From NCBI GenBank assembly GCA_033439255.1, contig CM065880.1, forward strand, positions 186,001-250,000: a stretch of DNA of 64,000 bases, in the 5' to 3' direction. Below the pieces are notes generated by a model, which was given only the letters and a program-made list of their open reading frames with translations, searched no databases and had not been told where the DNA came from. Shown one piece after another: positions 1-11,907 of the stretch. The stretch is from Hericium rajendrae (taxonomy: Eukaryota; Basidiomycota; Agaricomycetes; Russulales; Hericiaceae). Numbering within the stretch: the stretch's first letter is position 1; every line of letters begins with the position of its first letter. Position numbers and translations under genes: made by a program.

Positions 1-821
1 ATGAGACACGTCGTAACAGCTGTGAGGTCCTAAATATCTACCGTGACCAATTTCGTGATGTTGCCACTGCCCGGCACCCGACAAAGTATAAGAGACATGG
101 TCCCAAGTTTGCATCCGCGACTGAGTTAACATATGACTTATGGTCAACGGAGACAAGGAATCTAGCTCTGTACGAGATGACAGGAACGGGGATAGCTGCA
201 TCAAGACAGCGAGTAGAGCTGGAGATGTATCTGGAGCCAGAGCACGGTGGTGATACCCATTCCATCCAATGTTGGGTGAACGTTTGTTTCCGGAGTGACT
301 CGAGGGCATTGTTGCTACCAAGGCGACATAACACTGCATGCAGTCACCTTGACGGATCTACGCATCGACTCCAAGCTTCCTTTCCGTGGCTATATTTTGA
401 AGCCAATGGACCCCTTGGCGGGAACATTTGGCCCACGAGAAACTTGGTCATTCCTGCCATGGATAATAAGTGTGATTATGTGTTGCGTGCGATCATTTAC
501 TTTGGGATGAATCACTTTACTGCAAGGATTTTCAGTGAAGACAATATTTATAAGTATGATGGACAACAGAATGGCGGGAGATGTGTCAAAGAACGCACAT
601 GCAGCGGAGAACATTTCTCTGTAGACATAAGGAATAGGTTATTAACCTTCAGTGGACGAAAAGCGCATATCTTTATTTACATGAGAGTGGAAGGTTCGAC
701 AGTGTCAGCAGAGTCTTGCCCCATCGCTTCGGGACGCGGAGCTACGGATGGCGAAACATGGTCCAGGCCAGACATCCGGAGACATGTTCGTGGTGGGGTC
801 CTGAAGAAAGCACATAAGTAG
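1..821 (+). CDS. Partial gene, unknown family, C-terminal part only
   Basis: The reading frame covering about 177-821 reads through to a TAG at 819-821. The best conserved-looking stretch is in the middle: a segment reading YVLRAIIYFGMNHFTARIF, then a YKYDGQQNGG stretch. From memory this resembles the His-containing end of ubiquitin-specific or Ulp1-like peptidase modules in many mushroom hypothetical proteins (a conserved 'HFT.R' and a 'YDG' motif), but I cannot confirm the family. The sequence continues off the left edge, so the start and any catalytic cysteine are not visible. The last 60 residues look less constrained and may be intron or decay. Confidence 0.35.
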   Translation, partial: ETRRNSCEVLNIYRDQFRDVATARHPTKYKRHGPKFASATELTYDLWSTETRNLALYEMTGTGIAASRQRVELEMYLEPEHGGDTHSIQCWVNVCFRSDSRALLLPRRHNTACSHLDGSTHRLQASFPWLYFEANGPLGGNIWPTRNLVIPAMDNKCDYVLRAIIYFGMNHFTARIFSEDNIYKYDGQQNGGRCVKERTCSGEHFSVDIRNRLLTFSGRKAHIFIYMRVEGSTVSAESCPIASGRGATDGETWSRPDIRRHVRGGVLKKAHK

Positions 822-829
822 GGACACTT

Positions 830-1199
830 CTCACTACATGAGTTTCAAATGAGAACACGTATCGTTTCCATTGACGACAGCCTTCGAATAAAACACATGA
901 TGTCTTGATGTCGATGGCAGAATAGTATTCACGGAACACGCAAAGCGAACATAGAATAATAGCGATGATTGTGAAGACGTGAGGTAATGTAAACGCTAGT
1001 CCAGATATCAATGGTTCGAAGATACATGACGTGCCAGAGAATCCGGAGCGACGAGAGAGACAACTGGCAATCGGCCTGCGTGATGGCAAAAAACTTGACA
1101 ATAATGTGTAATCACTTGATGCTCCCAAGCTATGAAACATTCGGCAGTCAATTTATCTGGTGATGGAAGGTCGAGCAAGTGGCGCGGTAGTTCGATTGG
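830..1199. other. Intergenic, no gene seen
   Basis: Only short unconvincing frames on both strands; no repeat or RNA gene recognised. Confidence 0.5.
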
Positions 1200-3615
1200 T
1201 CAGCTGAACATTAACTCGACGAAGATCTGCATGCTTGCAACCCGGTGAGTCCAGTTTGATGATGAAAATGGGTCGATTGTGCCGGATTCTTGAGCGATGG
1301 AGCATGGGTTTTCCCAACATGGTATAAACTCTCCGTGCCACATGCTCTTCACTTTCCGTTCACGAGATAACATCTGATGGGGATTCTGGTAGACAGATGG
1401 CACCATTTCTTGATCGAACCGCATGAAATCGATCCTAAACCCAACAACATGAAGGTCCCATGCGAATTCTGCCCAAAGACTGTGATCGGATTCAACATCA
1501 GCATATGTCACTGTTCTGCCCCCCCACTTAGGAAGCGGAGTGATATCCTCATGGTAAGGAGCGATACCACCATGGACACCGAAATGGACGTTGATGTCGA
1601 GCCGTTCGAGTGTCCGCCGCACTCGTCGTCGTGCATCTGCATTCATTGAAACTTGATTCTTCCCATGAATAGGGGACTGTTGATGATCATAATCCAGAGG
1701 GAACGGTAACCGTGCAATGTCCGCCTGCGATGATGCTGGCTTTAAGGGTGTGTCTGGCAGGTGAATTCGATAATAACGACCTTCTAAGGCCACCCTCCAT
1801 TGAGTTGCAGTCATCAGGATATGACGACTTTGGGATGGAGACATTATCTGGGATATGCACCAGAATCGAATGCGCAACCAGTTATGGAGCTTCTTCGCAA
1901 ACGTGGAACCGTATGCAGAAAAGACATGCAAAGGAGGAAATGCGTAGTATAGCCCATCCCGTGCAGAGACTTCTTGATGGTCAGACTGATCAGATACGAC
2001 ATGTTGCCACGCAGGATGATCATCGGGCGCCCATTCGGGTTTTACGGAGGGGGGATTGTTGGTTGTCGTGGGAGCGGTACGGATGTGTAGACCAGACAAT
2101 GGTTGTTTGATTTTCTTTCAGGAGGGAGGGCCAGACGAGCAGGATGCCTTCTCGCTTGTTCCAGCGGTGAACTCGCGTTTGCGCAGGAGACGTGATGATG
2201 TACTTCGTTCTGTCCGATACATAAGCATGACGAACAGGTGCAGGACAGAAACCTTGATGCATACCTGTATTGCTTGGGGTTGTGTCAACGCCAGTGGATG
2301 CAGAGACTGAAGATGACATTTCCAGATTGAGGATGGGAGCAATCTTTCGAATGGTGGGTCGGCTACTTAAGCTATATCGGCGCAGCTGCTCCCAAAATCC
2401 ACCAGACGCTTCATCAACCATAGGTGCTTCGGCCCAGGTTGGAGTGTCTGCGATGCGTCCTTCTAACTTCATAGTGTGTTCCCTAGAAAAAGCAATACTA
2501 GAATCTAGACATCGGCCCACAGAAACAACACGTGTCGCCCTAGTAACAGTAGCAACTGGTCGGATGAACCAGACCGGAATCCCCATCCGGAAAAGGGAGT
2601 TACACGTGCCCACGTTTGAAGTCAGAGCGCCCTGTATAGCAAGAATGTCGAAGCTTTGGTCACGGAGGGTATACTGCACTCTAGGCCTTAAAATCCTGAT
2701 ATAGATGATCCAACCGTGCAGTTCGAGTAAAAGGCGTTGGGCCTCGCGAAACCACATAGCTGAGTCGAAAGGATTCATGGGATGTCCACGCATGATGCTG
2801 ATAGTGTGGCTGAGACGATTCGCAAGGTCCCACATGAACAGTCGTCGATGGCGCGAAAGGTGAACATGGTCCCCATCCATAGGGGTTTCTGCCCCCCCCC
2901 CGCCATGTTCTTTCACGGATTCAGTATCAGGATATGCCACAATCGCCGCTTTTTCAGCGATTTCAACAGCTTCAGTTGCCGCGGATTGGAATCGTTCCAC
3001 AAATCTGGATGATAGACGTCCGATGGGAATCTCATTTGTATCACTCAAATGCACAAAGTCGGACTCCGGGAACTCGCACCACGAAATTTGAGTGTCTGCA
3101 AATGAGACTCCGCCCAGATGGTACATGTTCGAAGAAGGTACTGTTGGGAGTGCCGGATTTCGTGGAATAGCCATGGTGTGCGGTTCCAGACGATCAAGAA
3201 ATTGAGGCCATTTTGTATATTCAAACACTCCGAGCATACCATCCCCGAAATAACGGAATACATGCCCAGGTTGATGTCGTGGCAGCTCTGGTACCCATGG
3301 CATATTGGGTGATGAGACACACATGTTAGGGTTCTCTGACAGTGGTGCAACAATCAGACAGTCTGTCCCGCAAGGTAGAGATTCGCCAGCGCCCAAATTC
3401 AAGATGGTGCATGTTTGTTGGATTCTTGCCGCAAATACGTCGTGCCTAATAAGGTTACAGACAATGTTCCCTGGTAAGCGCAGCTCGACAATAATGAGAT
3501 GACATGCACGTTTCGCATGGCCTGCTTCTATCGTCAAGGTTGGCGCTGACAGACTCGTTATCCAGCGGAATGGTATCACTATGATAGATATATGTGTTAC
3601 GATGAGCGCAAGCAA
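1200..3615 (-). CDS. Large protein of a recurrent mushroom family of unknown function, frame broken once
   Basis: Two overlapping minus-strand frames (3615-2020 and 2099-1200) together give about 800 residues. The first has a proline/aspartate-rich start, then WDLANRLSH and LLELHGWIIYIRILRP; the second has PEWAPDDHPAWQHV, an FPPLHVF segment and QWRVALEGRYY. From memory these match a repetitive Agaricomycete family of 700-1000 residues found in transposon-rich DNA; no enzymatic motif is visible. The two frames meet near 2100 and no GT-AG intron there joins them in phase, so the gene looks frameshifted and is probably decaying. The true ATG is unresolved; the 3615 end is only the limit of the open frame, and an upstream exon around 3620-3700 is possible. 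Confidence 0.5.
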
Positions 3616-3699
3616 ATGATATCTTCCTCTGGCACCTACTTAGTCTTCTTGCCATATGTTGGATTGGGAATGGGTGCGGATTGGGAAGAGTCACCATAC

Positions 3700-4722
3700 G
3701 ACTTGGTGGAAGTCATGATGCAATCTCCGTGAGGGAATGGAATCACGGACAACAAGGCAAAGTCGAAGTCGAACTGTAGTTGCCGTCATGGATACGGTGA
3801 GCAGACGAATATGACCGAAGAGTTGTGGACATACCTTGGAATGCAAGACAGAAACCTTTCACCTGACCTTCAGTCGGAGATTACAACTCGGCGAAGGTGC
3901 TCGGCAATTGTGATGGTCGGACAGAGAAAGTGAACAGGACAAGGAAGCCCAAGTATAGTCTTTGGTCCAGAAATTCTGAGGCGTGTTAACGAAACAACGC
4001 GTCAAGAACTTTATAGAGCACCGTCTGCAAGACGGGGCATAAGAACATAGCGAGAAGATCTAGTGAAGTCAGCGAAAGAGACTAGATACGTGGTGTAGCA
4101 CACCGGCGTTGATTGTATGATTATGTCACAGAGATGTGACCAAAAGCAGATGGCGAGAAAGTCGTGAAGAGACGAGTAAACCCTGAAGACCTGGTCAGAG
4201 AACAGGAGCAAAAATGGGACACAGGGACAGAAACCCTGGGTACACGACGAGGAGATACGGTGAATTGGAAGCGCCGCACAGGGCCACGCACGAGTCAGTC
4301 TGGTTTGTGGCGGTGGCGTTGGATCACAGCGGACTTCCAATCTTCCTTCGACTGTCCCCTCCACCCTTCCTCGTGTTCATGGCACTCGACGTACAACTCA
4401 TGCTACTTGTCTTCGTCTCATCCTTATCACGTTCACCTCCTGGTGTTATCAAGATTGAATCGTTGACCCTGGAAAGACCCCGTCTCGTTGATGGCGTTAT
4501 GAACCACAAGCCATGTCCCGACGACATCGCTTGGCGGCGTAGATGATGGGAAAGATCAGATAAGTGGCGATTTCTGCATGCGTTGTATAATTTCTGTACT
4601 GACTGAGTGTATGGTGAAGAAGTGCACTTGAATTGCATGGGGTCGTCGCCTTTGCTCTATGTTACATGTCCATATTCTCTCTGCCGGCTTTCTTGTCGCA
4701 TTTCGCCAGGATCATGAATACC
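3700..4722. other. Gene-free stretch
   Basis: About 1 kb with short overlapping frames on both strands and no frame with convincing codon use. It separates two minus-strand hypothetical genes and includes their promoter and 3' regions. No repeats recognised. Confidence 0.45.
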
Positions 4723-5900
4723 TTAGTGAGCCTCATCTAACTCCATCCGGGCGAACTTGGCGACAGTTATGTCTTCGAGGCTGGAAACCTCTTGAAACTT
4801 TCGCTTCAAGGACAACGAGGTCTTCGCAGATGAGGAAGGTATGTTGTCTTGCGCCTGCTGTTCGGTTTCCGTCTTGAGCCTGGCTGCGATCTAGATGGGG
4901 AGATTTAGTCACGACCTAATTTGGCCTGATTCCGTGATGGCTGACTACATACCCATGCCCCAGTCCTGCTGAGGAGCGTCAGGCTGCGAAGGACGACAAT
5001 GAAGCGCCGGCGGTTTTCTTGACCTCGATTTTTAACTGCTCTAAATGAAACCGCCATCTTCACCAAGTGACCGGGGCGTAGGAAGTCCCACCCAAGTTCC
5101 AGTACATTGTTGTAGTCCGCATCGATTCCTTTCATACTGGTGATGTCCAAATCAGAATCCTCGTCGAGAGAACACGAAGTTTAACTGACTTTTCATCGAA
5201 CAGAACAGGGATCTGGAGAACCTGGACGACGTTATCCTGGGTGTACATATACATCCCCCCACGACACAGCTGCGCTTGGACGCTGCCTGTAGGATCAAAT
5301 AATGTCGGCATCGGCACCTCCCCAAACTGACAGTTCGGCCGTCTCAGGGTGAGAAGTGGCGTAGATGCGGTGAGCATTTCCAGACCCCAAAGGGTCCTCT
5401 GCGTGAGTGGCAATAGCTCGCCTTGCGGAAGATGTACATCCATAAAGCTGTGAATGACAGGAACCGCCTGCAATGCTGATGTGAAGGTCTGACAATCCTT
5501 GCCAACAATTTGGGCATGTTGGACGAGCGTCTGGGCGCGGACGCCATCTCTGTGTATACTCGAGTAAGTCAGCTTCGCGATGAATATAGGACCACATGCA
5601 CCTAGTCAAATGTCGGTTCGAAGGGAACATAAAACCTGCTAACATTCCTACGACTTCGAACTCTGCTTCACACCTTTCTTCCTGTTGCCCGTCGCCTCGG
5701 CGCTCCACAACGTACATCACATCGTCCACGCAAACTACATCGCACTTGCTGCGAAGGAGTTCCGCAGAGGTATACGTGGCCAATTGTTTCGACGGATGTA
5801 AGGCTAGGAGTTTGGCGGAGGCGGTTTGCATCTCGGCGATGCAGTCTGAGGATGTCATGATGCTAAGCTGATCATCTTGCGTCGAAATGGGAGTGGCCAT
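4723..5900 (-). CDS. Hypothetical protein, recurrent mushroom family, several exons
   Basis: Read from an ATG at 5900 to a TAA at 4725-4723. Exon 1 encodes a start rich in polar residues, then the zinc-ribbon-like pair CPNCW around 5510. The next part holds FMDVHLPQGELLPLTQRT, a WGLEML segment and YTQDNVVQVLQIP. A further exon carries DLDITSMKGIDADYNNV and LRPGHLVKMAVSF. The last exon (about 4890-4723) is charged and helical, ending MELDEAH. Donors and acceptors are canonical around 4960 and 4890. Between CPNCW and the FMDV part, near 5475, the frame changes by one base and I find no intron that explains it, so one frameshift is possible. The family recurs in Agaricomycete accessory DNA; function unknown. 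Confidence 0.5.
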
Positions 5901-6197
5901 GGCCGAATGGACATAGGAGATACGCCAAGGACACTCAAGTACTGCTCAAGTCTTACCTCGGAGACTTAGAGAACGTTCCTCTATGTTCTCCTGCACCTGA
6001 CTGATTACTGTAGTATTCGATCGGTCTTCCAATTTTTTTCACTGATTCTTATTGAGCCGTTGGACAGAATGGATACCCCCCACGGATGGGCGGGAATCGG
6101 GTTTGCGATGGGAATGTAATTTATCGTAGGGATCTCAGGGTTCAGATGTATGGCTCGGCGCCCTCCCTGCTAAGGATGCTGTCATCCTTCACATCGA

Positions 6198-6583
6198 CAT
6201 GAGCCTGCTCGCAAATGATGTGATTGGACAAGGAGCATACTCGTCAGTGGAATCCCACGTTGGTCGCATTCCGTTGGTAGAAGAAGATAGTTTCGGGGAG
6301 GAGGAAGACAAGGACGGTCCCTTCACGACCTCTTCTTGCATCTGATTGACTAATGAACTTCTGGTTTCCAGCAGCATCCCTAGCCCCAGATCGGTTTTTT
6401 GCGGACGGTGATTGTAGATTGTATTTGAAGAACCCCTCACCACACGCACCTATCTTACTTCCGTTTGGCATCGTGGACACTGATCCCAGATCATGGACCA
6501 AGGGCAATTTCCGATGGTATCAAGAGCCTGGTACTCATGGACGAAATTGGGCTCCGTCACCTCCTTCCGCTTTGAAATAGGGT
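6198..6583 (+). CDS. Possible small two-exon hypothetical protein
   Basis: An ATG at 6198 opens an acidic exon (MSLLANDVIGQGAYSSVES and an EEDSFGEEEDKDG run). A short intron-like stretch ending TTTCCAG near 6370 leads to a second frame encoding APDRFFADGDCRLYLKN and LLPFGIVDTDPRSW, ending at a TAG near 6581. The second exon resembles in style segments of mushroom hypothetical proteins in which a 'YLKN...L....DT' stretch recurs. The putative intron would be only about 30 bases, which is short for this genome, so the model is uncertain. No function can be inferred. Confidence 0.3.
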
Positions 6584-6939
6584 CCAATGGCTGGCGGAGG
6601 GAATATCCGTCTCTCCATTTCCAGGGAACCGGTGGAGGAAGGAGTGGAACTTTTCTAGAAGGACAGGCTCAAGTTGATTTTTTTGGACTCGTACGTGGTT
6701 CTGACTGAGTCGTCACCCTTTACTCAACGGGATTTGTAAAAGCCGTCTTGGACTTGCAACCATTGCGACAATTTAAAAACACTCCCACATCTCGCAATGA
6801 GACAGACCAAGTTTGTTAAGCCATGGAGACTGCAGGGGTGTTCTATGCTACAGTACCTCTCCCGTGATTCCATTTCTCGCCCTCTGTGTATTCGCTGTGC
6901 TGATTCACGCTGTCTAGATCCCGTCGTCGCTCCCAGTCA

Positions 6940-7995
6940 ATGCCGACGCTTTCATCAGCCATATCGCAACAGATTTCGATGCCTGGTACGCATGGCAATT
7001 TCTTCCTTGTGCTAAGTTTCAGTACTAATGACACTCCAGCGACCGCTGATTCCATCCTCACCACCAAAACTGGTCGAGTCGTCCAGCTGGACAGCGACGT
7101 GTGGATGAGGATCGCCAATTACCTCTGTTTTATGGATTTACTGTCCCTCAGCAAAGTCAGCAGCTTCCACCGCCAACTCGTGCAGCAGTACTTTCTGTCT
7201 GCTTTCAAACGGCAGCTGCACTACTACATGGATGACCCTGAAGCCTTCCGCAATCTGCTTCGGGATGCCAGAACTGTAATTTTTGGCCTTCCCGTCGTCG
7301 ACTTTATCTTCGGCATCCCGACTGGTGTTGCAGCAGCTACTTTGAACATCTCTGTGCCCGCCGCATTCTTTGAACGCTTCATCGGGCACTTCCTCAGGCA
7401 AGGTTACAAGGTCTGGGACAGGGAAGCGAAGATCGAGAACGTAGCTGTACCCATGAATGCCGGCAGTCCCTTCTGGAGTGACATCATCCATATGCACCGT
7501 ACTAGCGATGGTCGTCGTGTCTCCCTCATTCTCTCCACCGACGTCTCTTTCCTTGCGCCGGTTGCATACATGTGGTCCACGGCGGCCTCCAACTACCTCG
7601 GTCCTGATGGTTTTTGCCTCACTTACCCTGCAACTACTCTGGGCCGTCTCGGATTGGAGAACCGACTCGTTTGGCGCGATGGACAGGATGCTCGGTTGCA
7701 GTATCGTGCGAGAGGGTTTACCTTCATGACGTTCCATCACAACTGTGGTTCATGGATGAGGCGACATTTTCCCCAATTCTGTCGTAAATGCGACCGCAAC
7801 CCATATTGCCCCCATCGCATTCACTACTTCGGCGATTCCAGCTGTATGCAATTTGTATTTGATCCACAATGCGCAGCGGTGGCACTTTCGACCTCAATCG
7901 TCCCCCAATTTCGTATCGGAGGAATCGGTTGTGGGGGACAATGTGATCGCCTAACCAGCTTCCAAGTCGGTCTCTTCCATGTAGACGCGCGTTAG
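6940..7995 (+). CDS. F-box protein
   Basis: ATG at 6940, one 54-base intron at 6986-7039 (GTACGC donor, TACTAAT-like branch site, CCAG acceptor), stop TAG at 7993-7995; about 330 residues after splicing. Residues 30-70 of the spliced protein form an F-box: LDSDVWMRIANYLCFMDLLS, then LSKVSSFHRQLV. F-box proteins bind SKP1 and recruit substrates to SCF ubiquitin ligases. The rest, without leucine-rich or WD repeats, contains FGLPVVDFIFG and a Cys-rich stretch near 7770-7830 (CRKCDRNPYCPH) that might bind metal. Large F-box families with unrecognised C-terminal halves are typical of mushrooms. The intron length is a multiple of three, so retention would leave the frame open. Confidence 0.75.
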   Translation: MPTLSSAISQQISMPGTHGNFFLVLSFSTNDTPATADSILTTKTGRVVQLDSDVWMRIANYLCFMDLLSLSKVSSFHRQLVQQYFLSAFKRQLHYYMDDPEAFRNLLRDARTVIFGLPVVDFIFGIPTGVAAATLNISVPAAFFERFIGHFLRQGYKVWDREAKIENVAVPMNAGSPFWSDIIHMHRTSDGRRVSLILSTDVSFLAPVAYMWSTAASNYLGPDGFCLTYPATTLGRLGLENRLVWRDGQDARLQYRARGFTFMTFHHNCGSWMRRHFPQFCRKCDRNPYCPHRIHYFGDSSCMQFVFDPQCAAVALSTSIVPQFRIGGIGCGGQCDRLTSFQVGLFHVDAR

Positions 7996-8386
7996 TCGAT
8001 GTCTTGGTTTCGGTTAGTCCATTGTTGCATGTGTCTACATCTGTGCTAACAAATAATTATGACCAGAAGCCGATATAAAGCTAGGTTGAATGTGGCGATT
8101 TGGTAATATGTGCTTTATGCCAAGTTGAACTGACAACGTTTTCCGTATCCTCTTCTAAAACGTTTGGATTTTTCGATACGTCTCCTTTTCCTTTCTGTTA
8201 CGCCCAGTACTTGATGGGATGTTTTGCCCTCAACGTGGCTTTGTTGCGATGATTTTTTCCTACAATGATGCAACTTCGTTGCTCGGAGATTTTGCCCTCA
8301 ACGTGGCTTCCTCGCATGTTTTGATGTTTTCCACTTTGCCATTACATTTCACTCATGGGACGCTGCCTTAGTCTTTTGTCACGTTA
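7996..8386. repeat. Intergenic spacer with a 68-base-period direct repeat
   Basis: The 20-base word TTTTGCCCTCAACGTGGCTT occurs at 8222 and again at 8290, with diverged sequence between. No gene or promoter motif is clear, although the stretch must contain the promoter of the gene starting at 8414. Confidence 0.5.
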
Positions 8387-8413
8387 ATGATCTTTTTCGT
8401 CACCAGGTTTGAC

Positions 8414-9135
8414 ATGAAGTACGGCAAAACTTCGTTAGTATTTCTGCTCGCAATCTCACAACTAGTGTTGTCATGTGTTTGGATGCGCTTGGGGACGGCA
8501 GTCCAATCAAATTCAATGCGCAAGATCCATATGAATAAATTAGACCTGAGGATCGAAGCACTCTTCGCCCGTCTTACTGTCGCCTTGCAAGCTACCTTCA
8601 AATCCTCCTCAATGTCAATTACGGTGAGCATTTTTGTGCTCGGTATCGTGTAAGAGCTCGATAGCTGACCATATGTCCATAGACGCGTTCTGTTCGTGCC
8701 TTCTACATCGGCATTGATGGTCCTCCCCAATTCATGAGCATCCCTGTGGTCCACCAAGACATCGGCAGCGGCACGAGTCTGCCTTACGTTCGAACTGTTT
8801 TTCAGATCGAAGCCCCAGTTTTCAAGGAGAGTTGGCACGTCGCTGATAATTGGTATGGACGAGTGGAGACAGTGACCATCTTCTACACCCATGATGCCGC
8901 CAGTTACCCCCAATACTCCATGCCAGTCTTTACCAAAATCCAAGGGAAGCGGTGGCATGGGGAGATTGTTGTCTTCAAGCATGCTCGACATGGTGAGAAA
9001 TTAATCAACATGCGAAAAGGGGACGATGCTCCTTCATGGTGTGCTGTCACTGGGTAAGTAGTGTACTATCTCCAAATGCCACGCTCTGCTCATGACTATA
9101 CAATCGACAGGATGATGAACGAAGGGGAGCAGTAA
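8414..9135 (+). CDS. Hypothetical protein with N-terminal hydrophobic helix, three exons
   Basis: Three exons joined by GT-AG introns at 8624-8682 and 9054-9110 give about 200 residues ending at TAA 9133-9135. The start could be ATG 8414 or in-frame ATG 8387; both put a hydrophobic stretch (TSLVFLLAISQLVLSCVW) at the N-terminus, a possible signal anchor. Exon 2 holds RAFYIGIDGPPQF, FKESWHVADNWYG and KRWHGEIVVFKH. The 'W.GEIVVFK.....' pattern is familiar from multi-copy Agaricomycete proteins of unknown role. No catalytic motif is visible. Confidence 0.6.
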
Positions 9136-9786
9136 AGGAAACATGTTCGGCAACAGCGTGGAAGCAGGATCTTGGCGAGTGTAAGAATAGCACAATTCAC
9201 TTATGAAGCACGGCATATCAGACGTTGGTTTGAGCTCTTCTGATGCTGTGCCATGCTTTGGACATGGCGATGAGAAGACATATATCGGCTCGTGCCGATG
9301 CCCAGATTCTCGACCATGCTGCATCTTGGCATCGTAAGGTGTGGCGAGTTTTAAGTTCAAATCGATCAGAGCTGACATTCTGTTTGGATATGGTCCACTT
9401 TTGTGACATGGAATCGGAGCAGTCTGCAGCCCCATGCAACTCCACCGATCCACCGAAGCCGGTAGTTGGGAGAAATAACAGCGTCCGGATCGAGCGAATG
9501 GAAGAGAGAATGGAAGAACACTGCATCGCAAAGAGATACAGAAATGGAATGGTGATACATTAATGGGAGTCACTTCCAGATCCGAGGAAGTGAAGGATGG
9601 TATGTCATTTGTCTCTGGAAAGTTGCAGAAAGATCTCAGATTTTACGCACACACATGCCATCTGTGACACCATCGACACGCGACACATTGCCTCGGATGC
9701 CTATAAGGCATACATTTCGTACGTTTGAATTCCTAAGCATCTCGCACTCTCGTCGCTATCCTCGATTGACGTATTCTGCAGGAGAT
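9136..9786. other. Intergenic, no gene supported
   Basis: Overlapping short frames on both strands around 9220-9570 shadow one another and none has splice-consistent continuation. No repeat recognised. Confidence 0.45.
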
Positions 9787-11907
9787 ATGGTCTTTACCAG
9801 AGCGAAGCGTTCAACGTCATCCCCAGCCCCTGAGGTGAAAGGGAAGAAAGCAAGGAAGACGTGGGCTTTCGTCTGATTCAATCTACTCTTTCTTGTTGAT
9901 CGACCTTGATTTTACCTCAGCAGCTGTGTGCAAGACATCAGTGGACGAACGATGTCCTCCTCAACCTCAGAGTCAGTTGCTCAGAGCACGGGAGAGCCAG
10001 CATCGACGACGGCAGATAGGGCTTCGTGCGTAGTTTTACTGCTTTCCTTTTCTTTATCGTGCATCAATCAGATGGATGTTCTGGTCTGACGATAGGATTC
10101 AAGACCTCGCTGGTCCCAACGATATGGTTGTTGACCATGTAGTGAACAGAGTTGAGATCCCATCGTCAACGTCGGGAAACCTCAACGTCGGTCAGCCCAA
10201 GAAAGTGATCGCGGATCTCTTGCCAACAGCCATAGATGCCGCACGGTGTGCACCTCCTTTGTCTTTTCTTGTGTTGCAGCAATCTGACCAGTTATCCTGG
10301 TTGGCGATAGGCTCCAAGACGCCGATGACATGCTTGTTGAGGATACTGCGAAGGCTGGTGATATTGTGTCCGTGACATTGCCGAATGACCAGGGGAGTGT
10401 TCCAAAGGAAGATGATCCCACGGAAAGTGAGCTGTGGGCACAGCTCGAAGTAGCTGAGACCCTAGTTGAAATGTCGACGTCAGAGGAGATGGGGCCAACA
10501 GTCGGTACAACATCTTTTCTATTTACCTTTCCGCGTACATGCATCACTGACATTGGTCTTTATTTCAGACCAGAACACATTCTCCTTGCCCCCTACTTCC
10601 AGTCTTGGAGAATTGAACATGACGCCGAACCCAGACGCATCCAATGCTAGAAGATACTGGTTATACGGTGTCGAGGTGGCCAGAACTCGCTTCCCAATCT
10701 GGATGGGAAGTGATTACCCGTGAATGTGAGCTGATTTGTTTGTACGTATGCGAGGGCGTAATTGCTAATGTTAGGCCCACAGCGAAAGGTGCATGTATGA
10801 AATTAAAGCTTTGAAGTATGTCTTAATTTTGCATTCTCTATGATTGTTAGACTCATGAAATTCACACAGCGAGGTAGAAGCATTCACGTGGAACACTGAG
10901 AGTCGTAGTATGGAGGGTGTTCCTGTAGCCAACCTGGAAATGTCCTTCCGCGATGCCACTGTAAGGGAGTAAGTGGATTCAACATTCACATATTGAAAAT
11001 GTCATGTGTTTATACTCAATTTTAGCCGATTGGACAAGATCTCTGTGACCACGAGCCATCACATCGCCAATCTTGCGCTTATTCAGCCCGAAGACTATTA
11101 TAAGCTGCACCGCTATGCTGCGCACAAAGGTTCGAGCCAGGTGCAGAAGTTCTTCTTGCTAGGCGTCGTCTCATCGCCTTCGCACCTCATGGGAAGCAGT
11201 GAGTATGGGCATCAACTTCAAGTTGCAGTCTTTGACACCATATGGCCTCGCGCATTGGCAGCTGTGGGGAAGATATCTGACAAGCAAAAGGTTTATTGTA
11301 ATACTTACGAGTCGGGACTTACGTTCGGTACCAGAAGGGCCAAAGGTTCGATGCTCTCTATCGATGCCAGACCTTAATGGCTCTGACATTATCATACCAG
11401 ATGCCCCGCATAGTGCAGATCTGATACCTCAAGATGCTGCTCTGGGTCCAAATGACGTTGGTGCATTGGTGAATAAAGAAAAAGGAGATCTTACTCACTG
11501 CTCTCTTCTATCTACCTTAAGTTCCCATATACGACGGCCGCGCACCATTCAATTTCTCTCGTTGGAAATTCTTACCCCAGTTGCACGTAGAGTTGAGGCC
11601 TGGCACGGGTGTCGTAACGATATTCACAGTCAACAGCTACGGTCGTAAGCACTCACAGCAGGGAACTTCCGCCGAAGCCTCGATGTCGAGCAGCCCGTAT
11701 TCCACAAACACTGATCTGGCTGTCTCTTTCAACATTCACGGCGTCGTTGTACTGGCCGACCCCGACCCCACGTGTGCCCCACCCGAGGTCATGGCCGTGC
11801 CACAGGTCGTGGAGAGGCCGTTGGGCATCATACCCTTCAAAAGGGTGATCCAACAGCCAACGGCCTCCGCGATCATCAAAGAAGTAGAGGACGATCTTAT
11901 CGTTTGA
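9787..11907 (+). CDS. Multi-exon protein of a recurrent mushroom family with an 'IYDGR' motif
   Basis: ATG at 9787 starts a basic exon (MVFTRAKRSTSSPAPE, KGKKARKTW). About eight GT-AG introns follow. Readable exons: IQDLAGPNDMVVDHVVN (about 10096-10245); LQDADDMLVEDTAKAGD and an acidic run (about 10313-10503); RRYWLYGVEVARTRFPIWMG (about 10570-10720); CMYEIKALN; EVEAFTWNTESRSMEG; RLDKISVTTSHHIANLAL and KLHRYAAHKGSSQVQKFFLL; and a C-terminal exon with VPIYDGRAPFNFSRWKFLP and VELRPGTGVVTIFTVNSY. Stop at 11905-11907. From memory the IYDGR/'VVTIFTVNSY' region is the conserved core of a large Agaricomycete family of unknown function. The two early exons look like duplicates of each other. The model appears open throughout; exact borders of exons 1-3 are inferred. 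Confidence 0.6.
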
